Shown one piece after another: positions 46,954 to 56,759 of a stretch of DNA of 64,000 bases (positions are counted from its first letter, which is position 1; each line of letters begins with the position of its first letter). Location: positions 86,552,762 through 86,616,761 of the forward strand of contig CM059190.1 in assembly GCA_030323885.1 (NCBI GenBank), given 5' to 3'. The DNA comes from Branchipolynoe longqiensis (taxonomy: Eukaryota; Annelida; Polychaeta; Phyllodocida; Polynoidae). The notes beneath the pieces were generated by a model, which saw nothing but the letters and a program-made list of their open reading frames with translations, had not been told where the DNA came from and searched no databases. A program made the position numbers and the translations under genes.

Positions 46954-47908
46954 GGGCCGTATTTACAAAAATACGGCCTAGATAAAATCACCCAAGAAAG
47001 GTTGATTTCACATGCCTGGAGACCAGGAACTGTAAAAATGTATACTACTTACCTTAGGAAATGGGGAGTACATTGTTTAATATATAAGGTTAAACCAATG
47101 GCCCCCAAGGTCGCTCAAGTAGGCACTCCGCATGTTGGAGGATGATGGGCTGGGATATGGGGCTATAAATGCAGCGCGCTGCGCACTCTCCATCATTGTG
47201 CCAAGAATCGAAGGACAAACCATTGGCAAACATGAAGTAAGTCATTGGATCATGAGAGGGATCTATGAAAGGAACCCCCCAAAGCCGAAATATAGTCGGT
47301 TTTGGGATGTTTCAACGGTGTTTAAACTCTTCCAATCCTGGCCGGAGAATAAATGGCTCACGGTCCAAAAGTTAGGCTATAAATTAGCAGTATTATTGTT
47401 GCTAGTTACAGGACATAGAGGACAAACTATTGTAGCCCTTTCTTTGCAAGGCCTTGACATTGACAAAAAAGAGGCCACGTTTGATTTAAACGTTCTGTTA
47501 AAATCTAACAGGACAGGAGATTCTCTCTCGTCTATTCATTTAGATAGCTTCCCACAGGATAAGAAGCTTTGTGTAGTTTCAGCCATTAGAACATACATAT
47601 CCAAGACAAAGGGAATACGGAATTCCAAACAACTCTTAGTGAGTTTTATCAAGCCACATAAAGCCATTTCATGTGACACACTAGCCAGACGGACTATTAT
47701 AATACTCAAGTTGGCTGGCATTGATACGGAACGTTATGCTTCGCATTCCACAAGGGGTGCTATGGTGTCCAAAGCGAGGAAGTTAGGAATCTCGGTTCGC
47801 AGAATCCTAACCCACGCCGGCTGGAAGACGGCCAAGTCGTTTGCCAAACATTACAACAAACAGCTAGAGAAACCAAGCGGGGTGGCAACCCGCCTACTCA
47901 CCAACTAA
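46954..47908 (+). CDS. DIRS tyrosine recombinase, frame break near its N-terminal third
   Basis: From 46954 to about 47120 the RT frame, past its TAA, encodes a core-binding domain-like stretch (RPGTVKMYTTYLRKWG). After a frame change near 47115-47130 the catalytic domain continues as an open frame from ATG 47132 (258 codons). Counting from that ATG: Arg96 in TGHRGQTIVAL, His205 and Arg208 in HSTRGAM, Trp231 in GWKTAK, and the nucleophile Tyr241 in KHYNKQ. The enzyme would integrate the circular DNA (family knowledge). Against copy 2, which reads AEVVRLLRMM here, copy 1 lacks 5 bases, so this looks like a deletion rather than programmed shifting. The 258-codon product alone would lack most of the DNA-binding domain. 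Confidence 0.88.
46955..46978 (+). other. Perfect 10-bp hairpin directly after the RT stop codon
   Basis: GGCCGTATTT, loop ACAA, AAATACGGCC. It starts one base after the TAA. The frame downstream of the TAA encodes the recombinase N-terminal domain, so a structure here could affect readthrough or reinitiation. The equivalent place in DIRS copy 2 does not show it. Confidence 0.8.
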
Positions 47909-48001
47909 CAAGAACCGGTGAGATGTACAAACTTTGTTTTACTACTGATACATACATGTTCATCAGATAATTGGGGATAAAAATGAGGCTACGTGAAGGT
48001 C

Positions 48002-48131
48002 TCCCTCGGCCTCGATTAGCCGAGGCGTTGTACCGAGGTAAAATAGTATAGTTATACGAATCGTACCTGGGTACAGATGATGGATAACTCTTGTTTTTCC
48101 GAGGTACAAGCCTCGGGTGATCGTGGACTAG
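48002..48131. repeat. Internal complementary region of DIRS copy 1
   Basis: 48002-48044 is the exact reverse complement of the left outer edge 43028-43070. Bases 48045 to about 48131 are the reverse complement of the right outer edge (about 48270-48358), with a single mismatch. The two complements are adjacent, the arrangement that lets both ends be bridged into a circle during DIRS replication (family knowledge). Confidence 0.95.
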
Positions 48132-48240
48132 GGCCCACCCGCCACACCCTGCCACGATCATCACTGTCGCTTGTGCCAAAACGAGAACATCAGATTTCCA
48201 TCATTTAAGCTCATTTTTATCCTGAATAATTAGGTGAAGA

Positions 48241-48358
48241 TTGCTGAACCCGGATGTTGCTTCCTTCTCCCTAGTCCACGATCACCCGAGGCTTGTACCT
48301 CGGAAAAACAAGAGTTATCCATCATCTGTACCCAGGTAAGATTCGTATAACTATACTA
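48241..48358 (+). repeat. Right inverted terminal repeat of DIRS copy 1
   Basis: ATTGCTGAACCCGGATGTTG matches the inner left repeat inverted; the outer part ends GTATAACTATACTA and pairs with the internal complementary region. Confidence 0.92.
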
Positions 48359-48492
48359 TACATACATAACACATACATACATACATACATACATACATAC
48401 ATACATACATACATACATACATACATACATACATACATACGTACCTACATACGTATATACGTACATGCATACATACATACATGGATGGATGG
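48359..48492. repeat. (CATA)n microsatellite, right flank of DIRS insertion
   Basis: TACATACATA repeats, with ACGT variants near 48440-48470 and GGAT units at the end. Continuation of the tract interrupted at 43027. Confidence 0.93.
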
Positions 48493-49628
48493 CAAGAGTA
48501 TTAGTGTTTGTCACTGAAAATGATAGTTTTTATTTAGTAATTGAATAGAAGAGATAATTTCCCATCGGGAAACACCATAAGGACCATTGGCACAAGGGAC
48601 ACAAAAGCAGCTTAGCTACATGTATTAATGATATCTTGAGGTTATTTATGTGTTTAATTACTTACTACGTGTTCAAAATAATATTTCTCTTAATTTCCTA
48701 GCATCCTTGTTGATGTATTTAAGTAAGATATTGGCCTGTGATGTTACTTATTTCAGCACATATTCTTCGCCTATACCCAAATGCAGAATAAATATAAAGA
48801 CACAAATGTTCACTGTTTTACTAGGCTCCTGAAGGGTTTATTTAATTAATTAATTTTAGTTGTTGCTCATTCTTTTTAACACTTTTAAATTCAGACTTTT
48901 GTAATTGTTGTTCACAGAATAGAACATTGTTATGTCCTGCTGGGCGATGCGGTTGTTTTGATTTAGCATCAATATATTAATTTTTTGCAAACATCAATAG
49001 ACAATTTCCACCACCAACCTGCCCTCTGACAGCAGCGGACAAACTAATGTAGCGGATTGCAGCTCATTGTGCATCGTGTTCTAACCTAACCGCTGGTGGC
49101 AGTTGCAGAGATGCCAATTGCTCCGATTTTGTAGAAAGACATACGATTTTGGCTACTCTCTTCCGATATTACGATTCCATATGCAAATCTCCCGATTTTC
49201 ACTCACCCACCTAAAAAAAAGAATCAGCTAATATGAAATGCAAAAATCAGCTATTTACAGCAGCAAGGGGGCAAGCAGAGCCTAGAAAATGACATATAGA
49301 CATATGGTGGGATACATGGTCAGACTTTTATGAAAAAGTATATAATAGAATTATGTATTGTTTAATTATACGATGTCATGATATATAGCCGATTGTCATG
49401 CCACGTGTTTCTGCACAAAAACTTAAATGTTAAAATGTTCCTATTTTTGGTCACACAATGTTGGCATCTCCACAGTTGCAAGAACTAAAGTTATGTTTAA
49501 TGACCTGATGCTCTGTGGAAAAAGGTCTATTAATATTATTAAAACATTTTAAATATGTATTACGGATTTACATAAATGTCACCTCGTAAAGTGTACTCAA
49601 CGCCCCCTACATATTGCTCTCATTGCAG
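48493..49628. other. No gene seen; probable FAM53 5' intron or upstream DNA
   Basis: AT-rich sequence leading to a pyrimidine stretch and TTGCAG acceptor at 49628. No other exon found. Confidence 0.5.
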
Positions 49629-50360
49629 ATGAGGGTTGTGACGTCATGGCGCCTGCGGTGGTCACGTGTTCAGCCGCATACCTAGCGGGGGGTCACGTGG
49701 GCACGGCGTCTGCTGGCCACCGCGGCATGAGGGCGTAGTGCCGGCCGCCACGGCCTCAAGGAGCAGCTCAGCCGGAAGCAGCTCAGCCGGAAGCAGCTCA
49801 GCCGGAAGCAGCTGTTCGCCGCCAGAGGCGGGAGCTGCTCACACCGACAGCCGGGAGGGCCCTGAGAACTGAGCCGGGAGCTGCCCCAGCCAGCTGCCCC
49901 CCCTCCATGGGCTCCTCACCGGAGTGGTGGCGAGCCACTGCATCAGCAGCCACCACCACCACCACCACCACCACCGCAACAACCACCACCACCACCACCA
50001 CCACCACCACCACCACCACTATCACCACCACTACCGCCGCCACCAACGCCATAACTCCCACTCCCACTGTCACGCCTCGCCTGCTGTGCGCAGGCAGTCC
50101 TCAGGTGTAGGCCCCCTTGCCGCCCCCCCTCCCACCCCCCAGGCTGATGTGTGGGCGTGGCCCGCCCCTGTCATACGCCATACCATCACCATCATCACCA
50201 CCACCACCATTTTCATCACCACCATCACCACCACCGCCGCCACCACCCACCCCCTACCTAGGTCCTACCATCCCATGTTACCATGGTGACTATAATAACA
50301 GAGAAGCTGCGCAACCAGTCCCTCGACGACGTCAAGGTGGAAACTGTGCCAGCCCTACAG
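49629..50360 (+). CDS. FAM53-family gene, exon with 5' UTR and start codon
   Basis: Coding begins at ATG 50283 (context TTACCATGG) and runs 26 codons to 50360: MVTIITEKLRNQSLDDVK and onward. This is the conserved N-terminus of the FAM53 family, which begins MVT-I/L-ITEKL-NQSLDD (family knowledge). The exon ends in phase 0 at CAG|GTGAGAG. A possible acceptor TTGCAG at 49623-49628, after a C/T-rich stretch, suggests a spliced 5' UTR exon starting at 49629. The UTR is GC-rich, contains a thrice-repeated AGCAGCTCAGCCGGA block (49760-49810) and ACC triplet runs, and has short upstream ORFs, one overlapping the start (ATG 50275). The large FAM53 exon at 21428-21924 is on the other strand. Confidence 0.88.
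49950..50245. repeat. (ACC)n and CATCACCACC repeats in the FAM53 5' UTR
   Basis: About 25 ACC triplets at 49950-50030 with CAAC and TATC interruptions, and a second CAT/CAC-rich stretch at 50185-50235. Both precede the ATG at 50283. Confidence 0.93.
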
Positions 50361-50619
50361 GTGAGAGAAACTAGCAGACTGTTATTTGTTGTTTTATTTT
50401 TGTTAAATCTTTTAATTAAAAACGAAGCCAAAGTATGACTAAGCTATTCATCCAATCACTTGCAGTGTTTCTAATGAACCTTTCTACACTTAACATTAAA
50501 AAAAAATTTTTTTTTTTACAAATGTTTCTTCTGTTATATTATTATTACTCGCTTTAAATCATATTTCTTTCCACGAAGCCAAAAAAAATTACCAAAATGC
50601 CACCTGCTCCCTGTTTCAG

Positions 50620-50680
50620 ACTGCCAATAAGACCACCTGGGCGTTCAGCACTTCTCCCACTTCCTCCTTCCAACTCACAG
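50620..50680 (+). CDS. FAM53-family gene, probable second coding exon (61 nt)
   Basis: CTCCCTGTTTCAG|ACT acceptor and CTCACAG|GTGGGT donor bracket 61 bases. They read on in frame from the first exon as TANKTTWAFSTSPTSSFQLT, with one base left over (phase 1). Length and splice sites look real, and a W-x-F-S core is plausible for the family, but the segment is too short to assign by similarity alone. Confidence 0.65.
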
Positions 50681-50861
50681 GTGGGTACTGGGTGGGGGTG
50701 GGGGTGTGAAAGAGAGAGTGAGTGAGTGAGTGAATGAATACGGGTGAGTAGGATGAGTGAAACCTTGGAGTGAGTAACGGAAGAAAACCATCTTTGAAGG
50801 CACAGTGAAAGGGGGAAGAAGACAAAGGAAGAGGTGGGAAGACAATGTCAGAATGGACAGG

Positions 50862-51430
50862 CCAGGGGCCATATGCAGGAGGCAGTGTTAGTGGGCCAAA
50901 ACGCGTTTAGAGGGGATGCACGGGTCAGTGATAGGCCTAACACCACGCGTTTAAGGTCCGTGACACTAACCCCGTTTCATAGGACGTTTAAGGGCGGTGT
51001 TAGCGTATGGTTGTGTCCAAATCTATTCAATGCTATCATAGAAGCCGCCAGTATGGAAAGCGACGTCGATGCGGCAGCTGCGGCGATTTGTTTACTTTAC
51101 ATTCGTCGATTCGAAAATATAAATATTAATATCGCCGCCGTTACGGCGGCAGCGTTAATATTGCTTCGAATTTAGGGTTAATTTCCTCAAATTTCACTTA
51201 TTGCGTATTTAATTCTGTTAAATATGATAGCATTTAATAGATTTAAGCCACATATGGGTACAGATGCAGAGGGATTTCCCAAATCTATAAATAAATTCAC
51301 GTTTAGTTATAATGAAAGTGTTACGCGCTCCTGCATACGACGACACAGTTCCCGATGTCGGTGTTAGCTAAACGGTAACAGGCTCTAACGCCAAACCCCG
51401 CTAACACTGACTCCTGCATATGGCCCCTGG
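50862..51430. mobile_element. Non-autonomous TIR element, 569 bp, in the putative FAM53 intron
   Basis: Ends are inverted over about 35 bp: CCAGGGGCCATATGCAGGAG at the left, and the reverse complement of the right end reads the same with few changes before CAGTGTTAG(T/C)GGG. The interior has a short frame (MESDVDAAAAAICLLYIRRF) that resembles the N-terminal scraps left in deleted transposases, and a strong GCCGCCGTTACGGCGGC hairpin near 51140. A shorter relative sits in the SINE at 10301-10400. Confidence 0.85.
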
Positions 51431-52640
51431 AATTCGGCAAATTCCAGAAGCCAGTGGAGAATGGAAAAATGGAGAAAACTGGTTGCAAAGTCATCTATGG
51501 TGCCCCAACGACCCTTGCGGTTAAGGGAGTGATGATGATGATGATGATGATGATGTTGATGTTGATGTTGAAGGGTGAGTGAGTGAGTGAGTATGGGAGG
51601 GCCAGTAAGTGAGTGAATATGGTTAAGTGAGTTAACAAATTCTAATATTTCTGGGTTACTCGGCCGCTCAGAGCTCCAGATAATACTATAAAACTCTTCT
51701 CCATCATATCACCTGTGATGCCTCCCTTAATCTACCCTTAAACATACCCATAACCAAACTCATAAGGAAGAAAGGTAAGACAAGTCACACAGATTAACAG
51801 TGAAGAAGTTGTGCTTTATTGGCATCAACTCCTGTACACCTACTAGTGACCTACCACCTCCACTCCTTACCTGCTGTCCACACACAGTCTCATTACCTGT
51901 TCAGTATGTCTAGGAACCAGTGCCTACAGCCCATTGAACCGAAGTCCCCTGGTTGTGGTACACCGCTCAATTTGGATATATGAAATTTAGTAGCATCAGA
52001 CAGAGTGTCTGGGGTCCTGCTCTAGAGTAGGTGTCTCACTCCAGAGCCAGGAGTAGAGTGATCTCTCTTCAGTGTGTCTGAAGCAGAGTCCTGAATAATT
52101 ATCTCCAAGTGAGGCTAGTGTGGTCAGAGGGCTAATGGAGTGCAGGTGACTGGGCAGTCCACAGCCAGACAATCAGGCACCTCCACAGTCTGGTTGGGTG
52201 GCACCCTCTCCCCCCCCCCCCCCCCCCCCCCCCCCCCCAGTAGGGGTGGCTGTCACTCAACCCAGCTGCAGGTGGTGTCTTGTGTGTGTCTATGCAAATA
52301 GGCTGGTGTGCCCACCCAGTGGTCATGTAGGGACAGGTAGCTGCATACAGTTACAATAGATCTCTGTTAAAATGGACTTTTCTCCAATTGCACTCTTTAT
52401 GGATGCATAGAGAAACATTTCAATAATCATGTACTGAATCTTATATAGGAACATTTCTTCATTAATCTCAGCATCATGTATGAACATATATTTCACATAG
52501 CTTATATCATGTCATAATGGGAATGGGGTATTATTGCTTTTAGATTACATAACCTTGTCCCCACTCCATCACTCAAGAATAATAATGCTCTCTGCCAATA
52601 TATAATTCCGAACCGAAAATCCGTATATTTTTACAAAATG
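51431..52640. other. No gene seen; (GAT)n and a 29-C run
   Basis: (GAT)n at 51533-51570, a GTGAGTGA repeat patch near 51575-51615, and 29 consecutive C at 52210-52238. No exon with FAM53 similarity was found here. Confidence 0.6.
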
Positions 52641-52953
52641 GTTGTTTGTTTTATGTCCTGGCAACATCCAAGGTCATATCAGGATCGGTATTGACTTGTG
52701 GGAGTGCACACTCATAGTGACTTTATAATGATGTCCCAGTGGGAGACCAGGCTGCCGGCATCATGACCCAATTTCCCACTCAGTCACATTATCCTGATAC
52801 TGAGCTAACCAGTCCTAGTAATTATTGCCAAGCGCCAGGCTAGGAAGCGACAAGTATACATTTTGTAAGTCATTGGTTTTGACTCAACTGGGATTCAAAG
52901 TCCCGACCATTTCTACGGGAAGCCTATGTTTTACCGATGTGGTCACCGCGTCA
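52641..52953 (-). mobile_element. SINE-A copy, head type A
   Basis: Complete antisense copy from GTTTGTTTTATGTCCTGG to CCGATGTGGTCACCGCGTC, with a small deletion in the CTATCCTAATAATGCC block. Confidence 0.9.
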
Positions 52954-53196
52954 GTGTAGCTGGTGGTGGTAATAATCTATACCTGTATATGTGTGTGTGA
53001 TAAGGTTTAGCTGGCCCTGGCCTTCATCATAGCAAGGTGTTTCTGCCTACACCTGAGTGGATGCAGATTAGGTGATGCTATAACAATCTGGTGACTGCCA
53101 TCCAACATCTCTCCCCATCTCACCATGGCTTTGTGGGTCACTCCACGTCTATCCCGGGATTCGAACCCGGCTTTCTTCCATTCTTTTTAACGATAC

Positions 53197-53624
53197 GGGT
53201 CGGCCGACTTGGCGTGCAGGAGGTTGGGTGTTGGAGTTTACGTCTTGGCAACATCTAAGGTCACATCAGGACAGGTATCGACTTGTGACAATGTGCACTC
53301 ATGGTGACTTTATAGTGCTGCCCAACTGGGAATTCAGGCCGTCGGGACCATGACCCGATATCCCACTAGTCACGTTATCCTGACACTAAGCTAACCAGTC
53401 CTTGCTCTATCCTATTAATGCCGAGTGCCAGGCTAGGAAGCGACAAATATCAATTGGTTTGACTCGACCGGGAATTGAACTCCCGCACTCGAGGCCCGTG
53501 CTCTACTGATTCCGCCATCGTGTCTGGTCGCGTGCAGGAGGTCGTGTGTTCAATCCATGCCCGAGTCAAACTAATGACTTACAAATTTGCTACGTGTCAC
53601 TACCCTACCCTGGTGCTCGGCATT
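53197..53624 (+). mobile_element. SINE-A copy (sense), split by a second SINE-A
   Basis: The head start GGGTCGGCCGACTTGGCGTG lies at 53197-53220; the rest of the head (GTGTTCAATCCATGCCCGAG) and first body part continue from 53543. It ends at GGTGCTCGGCATTAC, where repeat X begins. The interruption is the SINE at 53225-53529. Confidence 0.85.
53225..53529 (-). mobile_element. SINE-A nested in another SINE-A, 13-bp TSD
   Basis: Antisense copy flanked by GCGTGCAGGAGGT at 53212-53224 and 53530-53542. It has lost a few bases in the ATCAATTGGTTTGAC joint but retains head type A (GAATTGAACTCCCGC). Confidence 0.93.
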
Positions 53625-53757
53625 ACATTTGGGATTTTAATAGATTAGAACAAGAATTAATAATGGTGATGTGGATATCACTGATTGTTTTGTGTGGAAT
53701 TGTATGTTGCGTAGCTCCTAGTTTTTTCTTAGCTATATTCATCAGATCATTATATTG
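53625..53757 (+). repeat. Repeat X, left part, interrupted by DIRS copy 2
   Basis: Reverse complement of the 10890-11050 part of repeat X (AGAACAAGAATTAATAATGG, GTGGATATCACTGATTG, CATCAGATCATTATATTG). The match resumes at 59101. Confidence 0.88.
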
Positions 53758-54083
53758 TTTTACCTCGGTACAACGCCTCGGCTACTCGAGGCCGAGGGAG
53801 AAGGAAGCAACATCCGGTACAGCAATTAGCATATTCCACTCGTACCGGGAGGACGTTACGAGGAGTTACAGCAGTTTTTGCAGGAAATATACGAGTTAAC
53901 GAGTAAATACGCGTTAAATACTTGGTAGTTACGAGTATGGAGGTTTCACGCACATATTTGTCGCTTTGTTTAGCGTTTTTACGACTTTTTTGTCGTTTTA
54001 TGGAATTGTGCGTGTATTTGCCGGTGCGTCGCCGTAGTATGACAACGCCGCCATTTACGGGTTGACTCAATTATCGCCTTTTT

Positions 54084-54765
54084 GTTTACTTCTGGTCGGA
54101 TTTCCGACTCGATATTCGCTATTGTTTCGTAGCGTTTTTATGACTTTAAACCCAAGAATAACATATTGCTTGGGTACATCAATATTCTCTATGAATTTTA
54201 GGATATTGGTGAATATATGAAAGAATATATTGGCGAAATACCGATTTGGGTGTCGGTACGGTAGAGTTGACATCGCCGGTGTGGTTTACTTCTGGTCAGA
54301 TTTCCGACTCGATATTCGCTATTGTTTCGTAGCGTTTTTATGACTTTAAACCCAAGAATAACATATTGCTTGGGTACATCAATATTTTCTATGAATATTA
54401 GGATATTGGTGAATATATTAAAGAATATATTGGCGAAAAACCGATTTGGGTGCCGGTACGGTAGTGTTGACATCGCCGGTGTGGTTTACTTCTGGTCGGA
54501 TTTCCGACTCGATTTTCGCTATTGTTTCGTAGCGTTTTTATTACTCTAAACCCAAGAATAACATATTTCTTGGGTACAACAAGATTCTCTACGAATATTA
54601 GAATATTGGTGAATATTTTAAAGAATTTATTGGCGAAAAACCGATTCGAGTGTCGGTTCGGTAGAGTGGACATCGCAGTGTTGTTTACTTCTCATCGGTG
54701 GCCCGACCGGATTATCGCTATTCGCCTATTGTGTTAGCGGTTATTCTTATGAGTTTAAACCCAAG
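54084..54765. repeat. 200-bp tandem repeat in the leader of DIRS copy 2
   Basis: TTTACTTCTGGTCGGATTTC recurs at 54084, 54284, 54484 and, diverged, 54683. Units share CGCTATTGTTTCGTAGCG, TAAACCCAAGAATAACATAT and ATTGGCGAAA. The minus-strand frames repeat the same peptide because of the array and are not genes. Confidence 0.93.
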
Positions 54766-55066
54766 AATACAGGAGGATACGTATTTCTTGTGTAGATTTG
54801 TTTATTACATTATTTTTAATCGAAATAATTGAGCATCCAGTGGTGTTTTTCGATTTTTATGGAATTATTTTATAATTAAAATTGTGTATGTAGATGTTGG
54901 TGGTTGCCACATCACAGGTAAGATTTTTGGTTCAACAAGCCGCCCGTTGCCGAACGGAGAGCGATGTTGGCTGGAGCCTCATCACGTTTGGATTTTTCCT
55001 CGGTTTCTTTTATGGATTCACCTTGGAAATTAATCCTGGGTTTCTTTTATGGATTCCCCACTTTTT

Positions 55067-55270
55067 TAAGGCGTACCTCCGAGTTTCGTAGCATTTTCTC
55101 CAACTTGCTGGCGCAGTAGCCGCAGGAGGGAGAAGTGTACGGAACAGAGAGTGTGGGAGGGTACCGATATACTGGTCCCTACCCCTCGTTTGGTTTCGGC
55201 TTCCATACCGTTACCCTACGACATGACACATTAGCTTACACGCCTGTGTTGGAACGGTGTAAATACGTTC
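55067..55270 (+). other. DIRS leader segment conserved with copy 1
   Basis: GCGTACCTCCGAGT, TTTTCTCCAACTTG, GGGAGAAGTGTACGGAACAG and ACAGAGAGTGTGGG match copy 1 at 43455-43590. Conservation here despite loss of the genes hints at a cis-acting role (inference). Confidence 0.7.
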
Positions 55271-55283
55271 TCCAACACCAGTA

Positions 55284-56275
55284 GTTGCCGCCCGTGGCCG
55301 AACGCAGAGCGATGTTGGCGGAAGCCATATCACGTTTATGCCGCCGTTGTACAACGGAGAGCGATGATGGCATTACGGTTATGCCGCTGTTGGCTAATGG
55401 AGAGCCATGTTGGTGGAAGCCTCATCTATATTTACCCGCCCGTGGCCGAGTGGTGAGCGATGATGGCTGTAAGCCATATCTCGTTGTGTCACCCGTTCCA
55501 GAACGGAGAGCGATGTTGGCTGAAGCCATATTACGCTTATGCCTCCCGTTGCCTAGAGCGATGATGGTTGTGACCCCATCAGGTTATGTCACCGGTTACC
55601 AAACGGGAAGTGATGTTGGCTGAAGCCACATCCCATTTAGGCCGTCTGTGACCAAACGGAGAGTGATGTTGGCGGATGCCACATCCTGTTTGGCCGCCTG
55701 CTATCAAACTGAGAGCGATGTTGGCTGAAGCCATATCCTGTTTAGGCCGTCTCTTACTAAATGGAGGGCGAGGTTGGTTGTAGTCACATTTCCTTTTGGC
55801 CGCCTGCTACCAAAGATGTTGCCTGAAGCCACATCCTGTTTAGGCTGATGTCTTATCACGGTTGTCCGCCTAGGACCGAGCGGAGAGAGATGATGTTTGT
55901 GACTACATTATTTTTGTAGCCCATTAAAAACGGAGAGTGGTGTGGGTTGAAGTTACATCCTGTTTAGACTGTCCGTTACCAAATGGAAGGCGATGTTGGC
56001 TGAAGCCACATTCCGGTTAGGCTGCTTGTTACCAAACGGTGATTGATGTTGGCTGACGCCACATCCCGTTTAGGCGGTCTGTTACCTAATGGAGGGTGAA
56101 GTTGCCTGAAGTTACATCACTTTTAAGCTGAGTGCAGAATGAGGTTGGCTGAAGTTGCATCGCGTTATGCCGCTCATTGACAAACGGAGAGTTTTGTTGG
56201 CTGATGCCATATTACGATTAACCCGCTCGTGACCGAGCGAAGACAGAGGTTGGTTGAAGCCACATTATGTACGTC
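55284..56275. repeat. About 53-bp hairpin minisatellite, about 18 units, in DIRS copy 2
   Basis: Typical unit: GGCCGTCTGTTACCAAACGG, AGAGCGATGTTGGCTGAAGC, CACATCCTGTTTA. Intact unit boundaries fall 52-53 bp apart (55587, 55640, 55692, 55745, 55967, 56020, 56073). Each unit has two potential hairpins, CCGTT...AACGG and TGGCT-GA-AGCCA. Some units are shortened. Copy 1 has two such units at 43325-43445. Confidence 0.9.
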
Positions 56276-56759
56276 CTGATATGAACTTAGAGGTTCTAGG
56301 GATGAAAATAAAAACAATTTGTTGGATGGCCACACTCTTTCTGTTGATGGTTATAGGGTGTCTGGCCTGAGAGATATTTTGGCTGGGTTAGCCATGGGTT
56401 GTACTGTTACTAACGGTACCAGTCTGGATATGATTATAGATTTTTCTAGGAGGAAACAATAAACAAATAGTTGGTTGAGCACTCTATATTTCAATGATCC
56501 TGAGATCTTTGAGTTAAGGGTTGTTTGCTTACGATGGGAAGTAACCCCAAGGCTCCCATTTCTGATAAGTACTCGTTACCGGTAGTGATGGTTTAAGCCC
56601 TCCCTGGTATAACCTGTGTTAGTGGGATAGAGAATCGGCTCATGAAGCTAGAGTAATGCTCTCGCTCAATATCTCAAGAGAATAAGGAGAGGTTGTAAAG
56701 CAAACTCAGAGGGCCATGGAAATGGTTTTTTCCAGGAGGTAAAAATAATAGTAAGGTTT
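56276..56759 (+). other. DIRS copy 2, unrecognised segment where gag would lie
   Basis: No frame here resembles the copy 1 Gag. The segment is ordinary in composition and may be a gag too diverged to recognise or replaced sequence. Confidence 0.5.

Larger units (their letters stand above)
43028..48358 (+). mobile_element. DIRS retrotransposon, almost intact (copy 1, 5331 bp)
   Basis: All DIRS hallmarks are present: non-identical inverted terminal repeats, gag-like ORF, RT/RNase H ORF, tyrosine recombinase ORF, and an internal complementary region that pairs with the outer edges of both ends. The left end is TTTTACCTCGG, the right end CTATACTA. There is no target duplication, as expected for recombinase-mediated integration of a circular intermediate (family knowledge). 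The RT ORF is open for 607 codons; gag and recombinase each carry one frame break. The 43-bp left end and its internal complement agree perfectly, and the right end differs at one base, indicating a young insertion. Confidence 0.96.

Noticed and set aside
54198..54673. Two similar 91-codon minus-strand frames
   Set aside because: The same peptide arises from the 200-bp tandem repeat in the DIRS leader.
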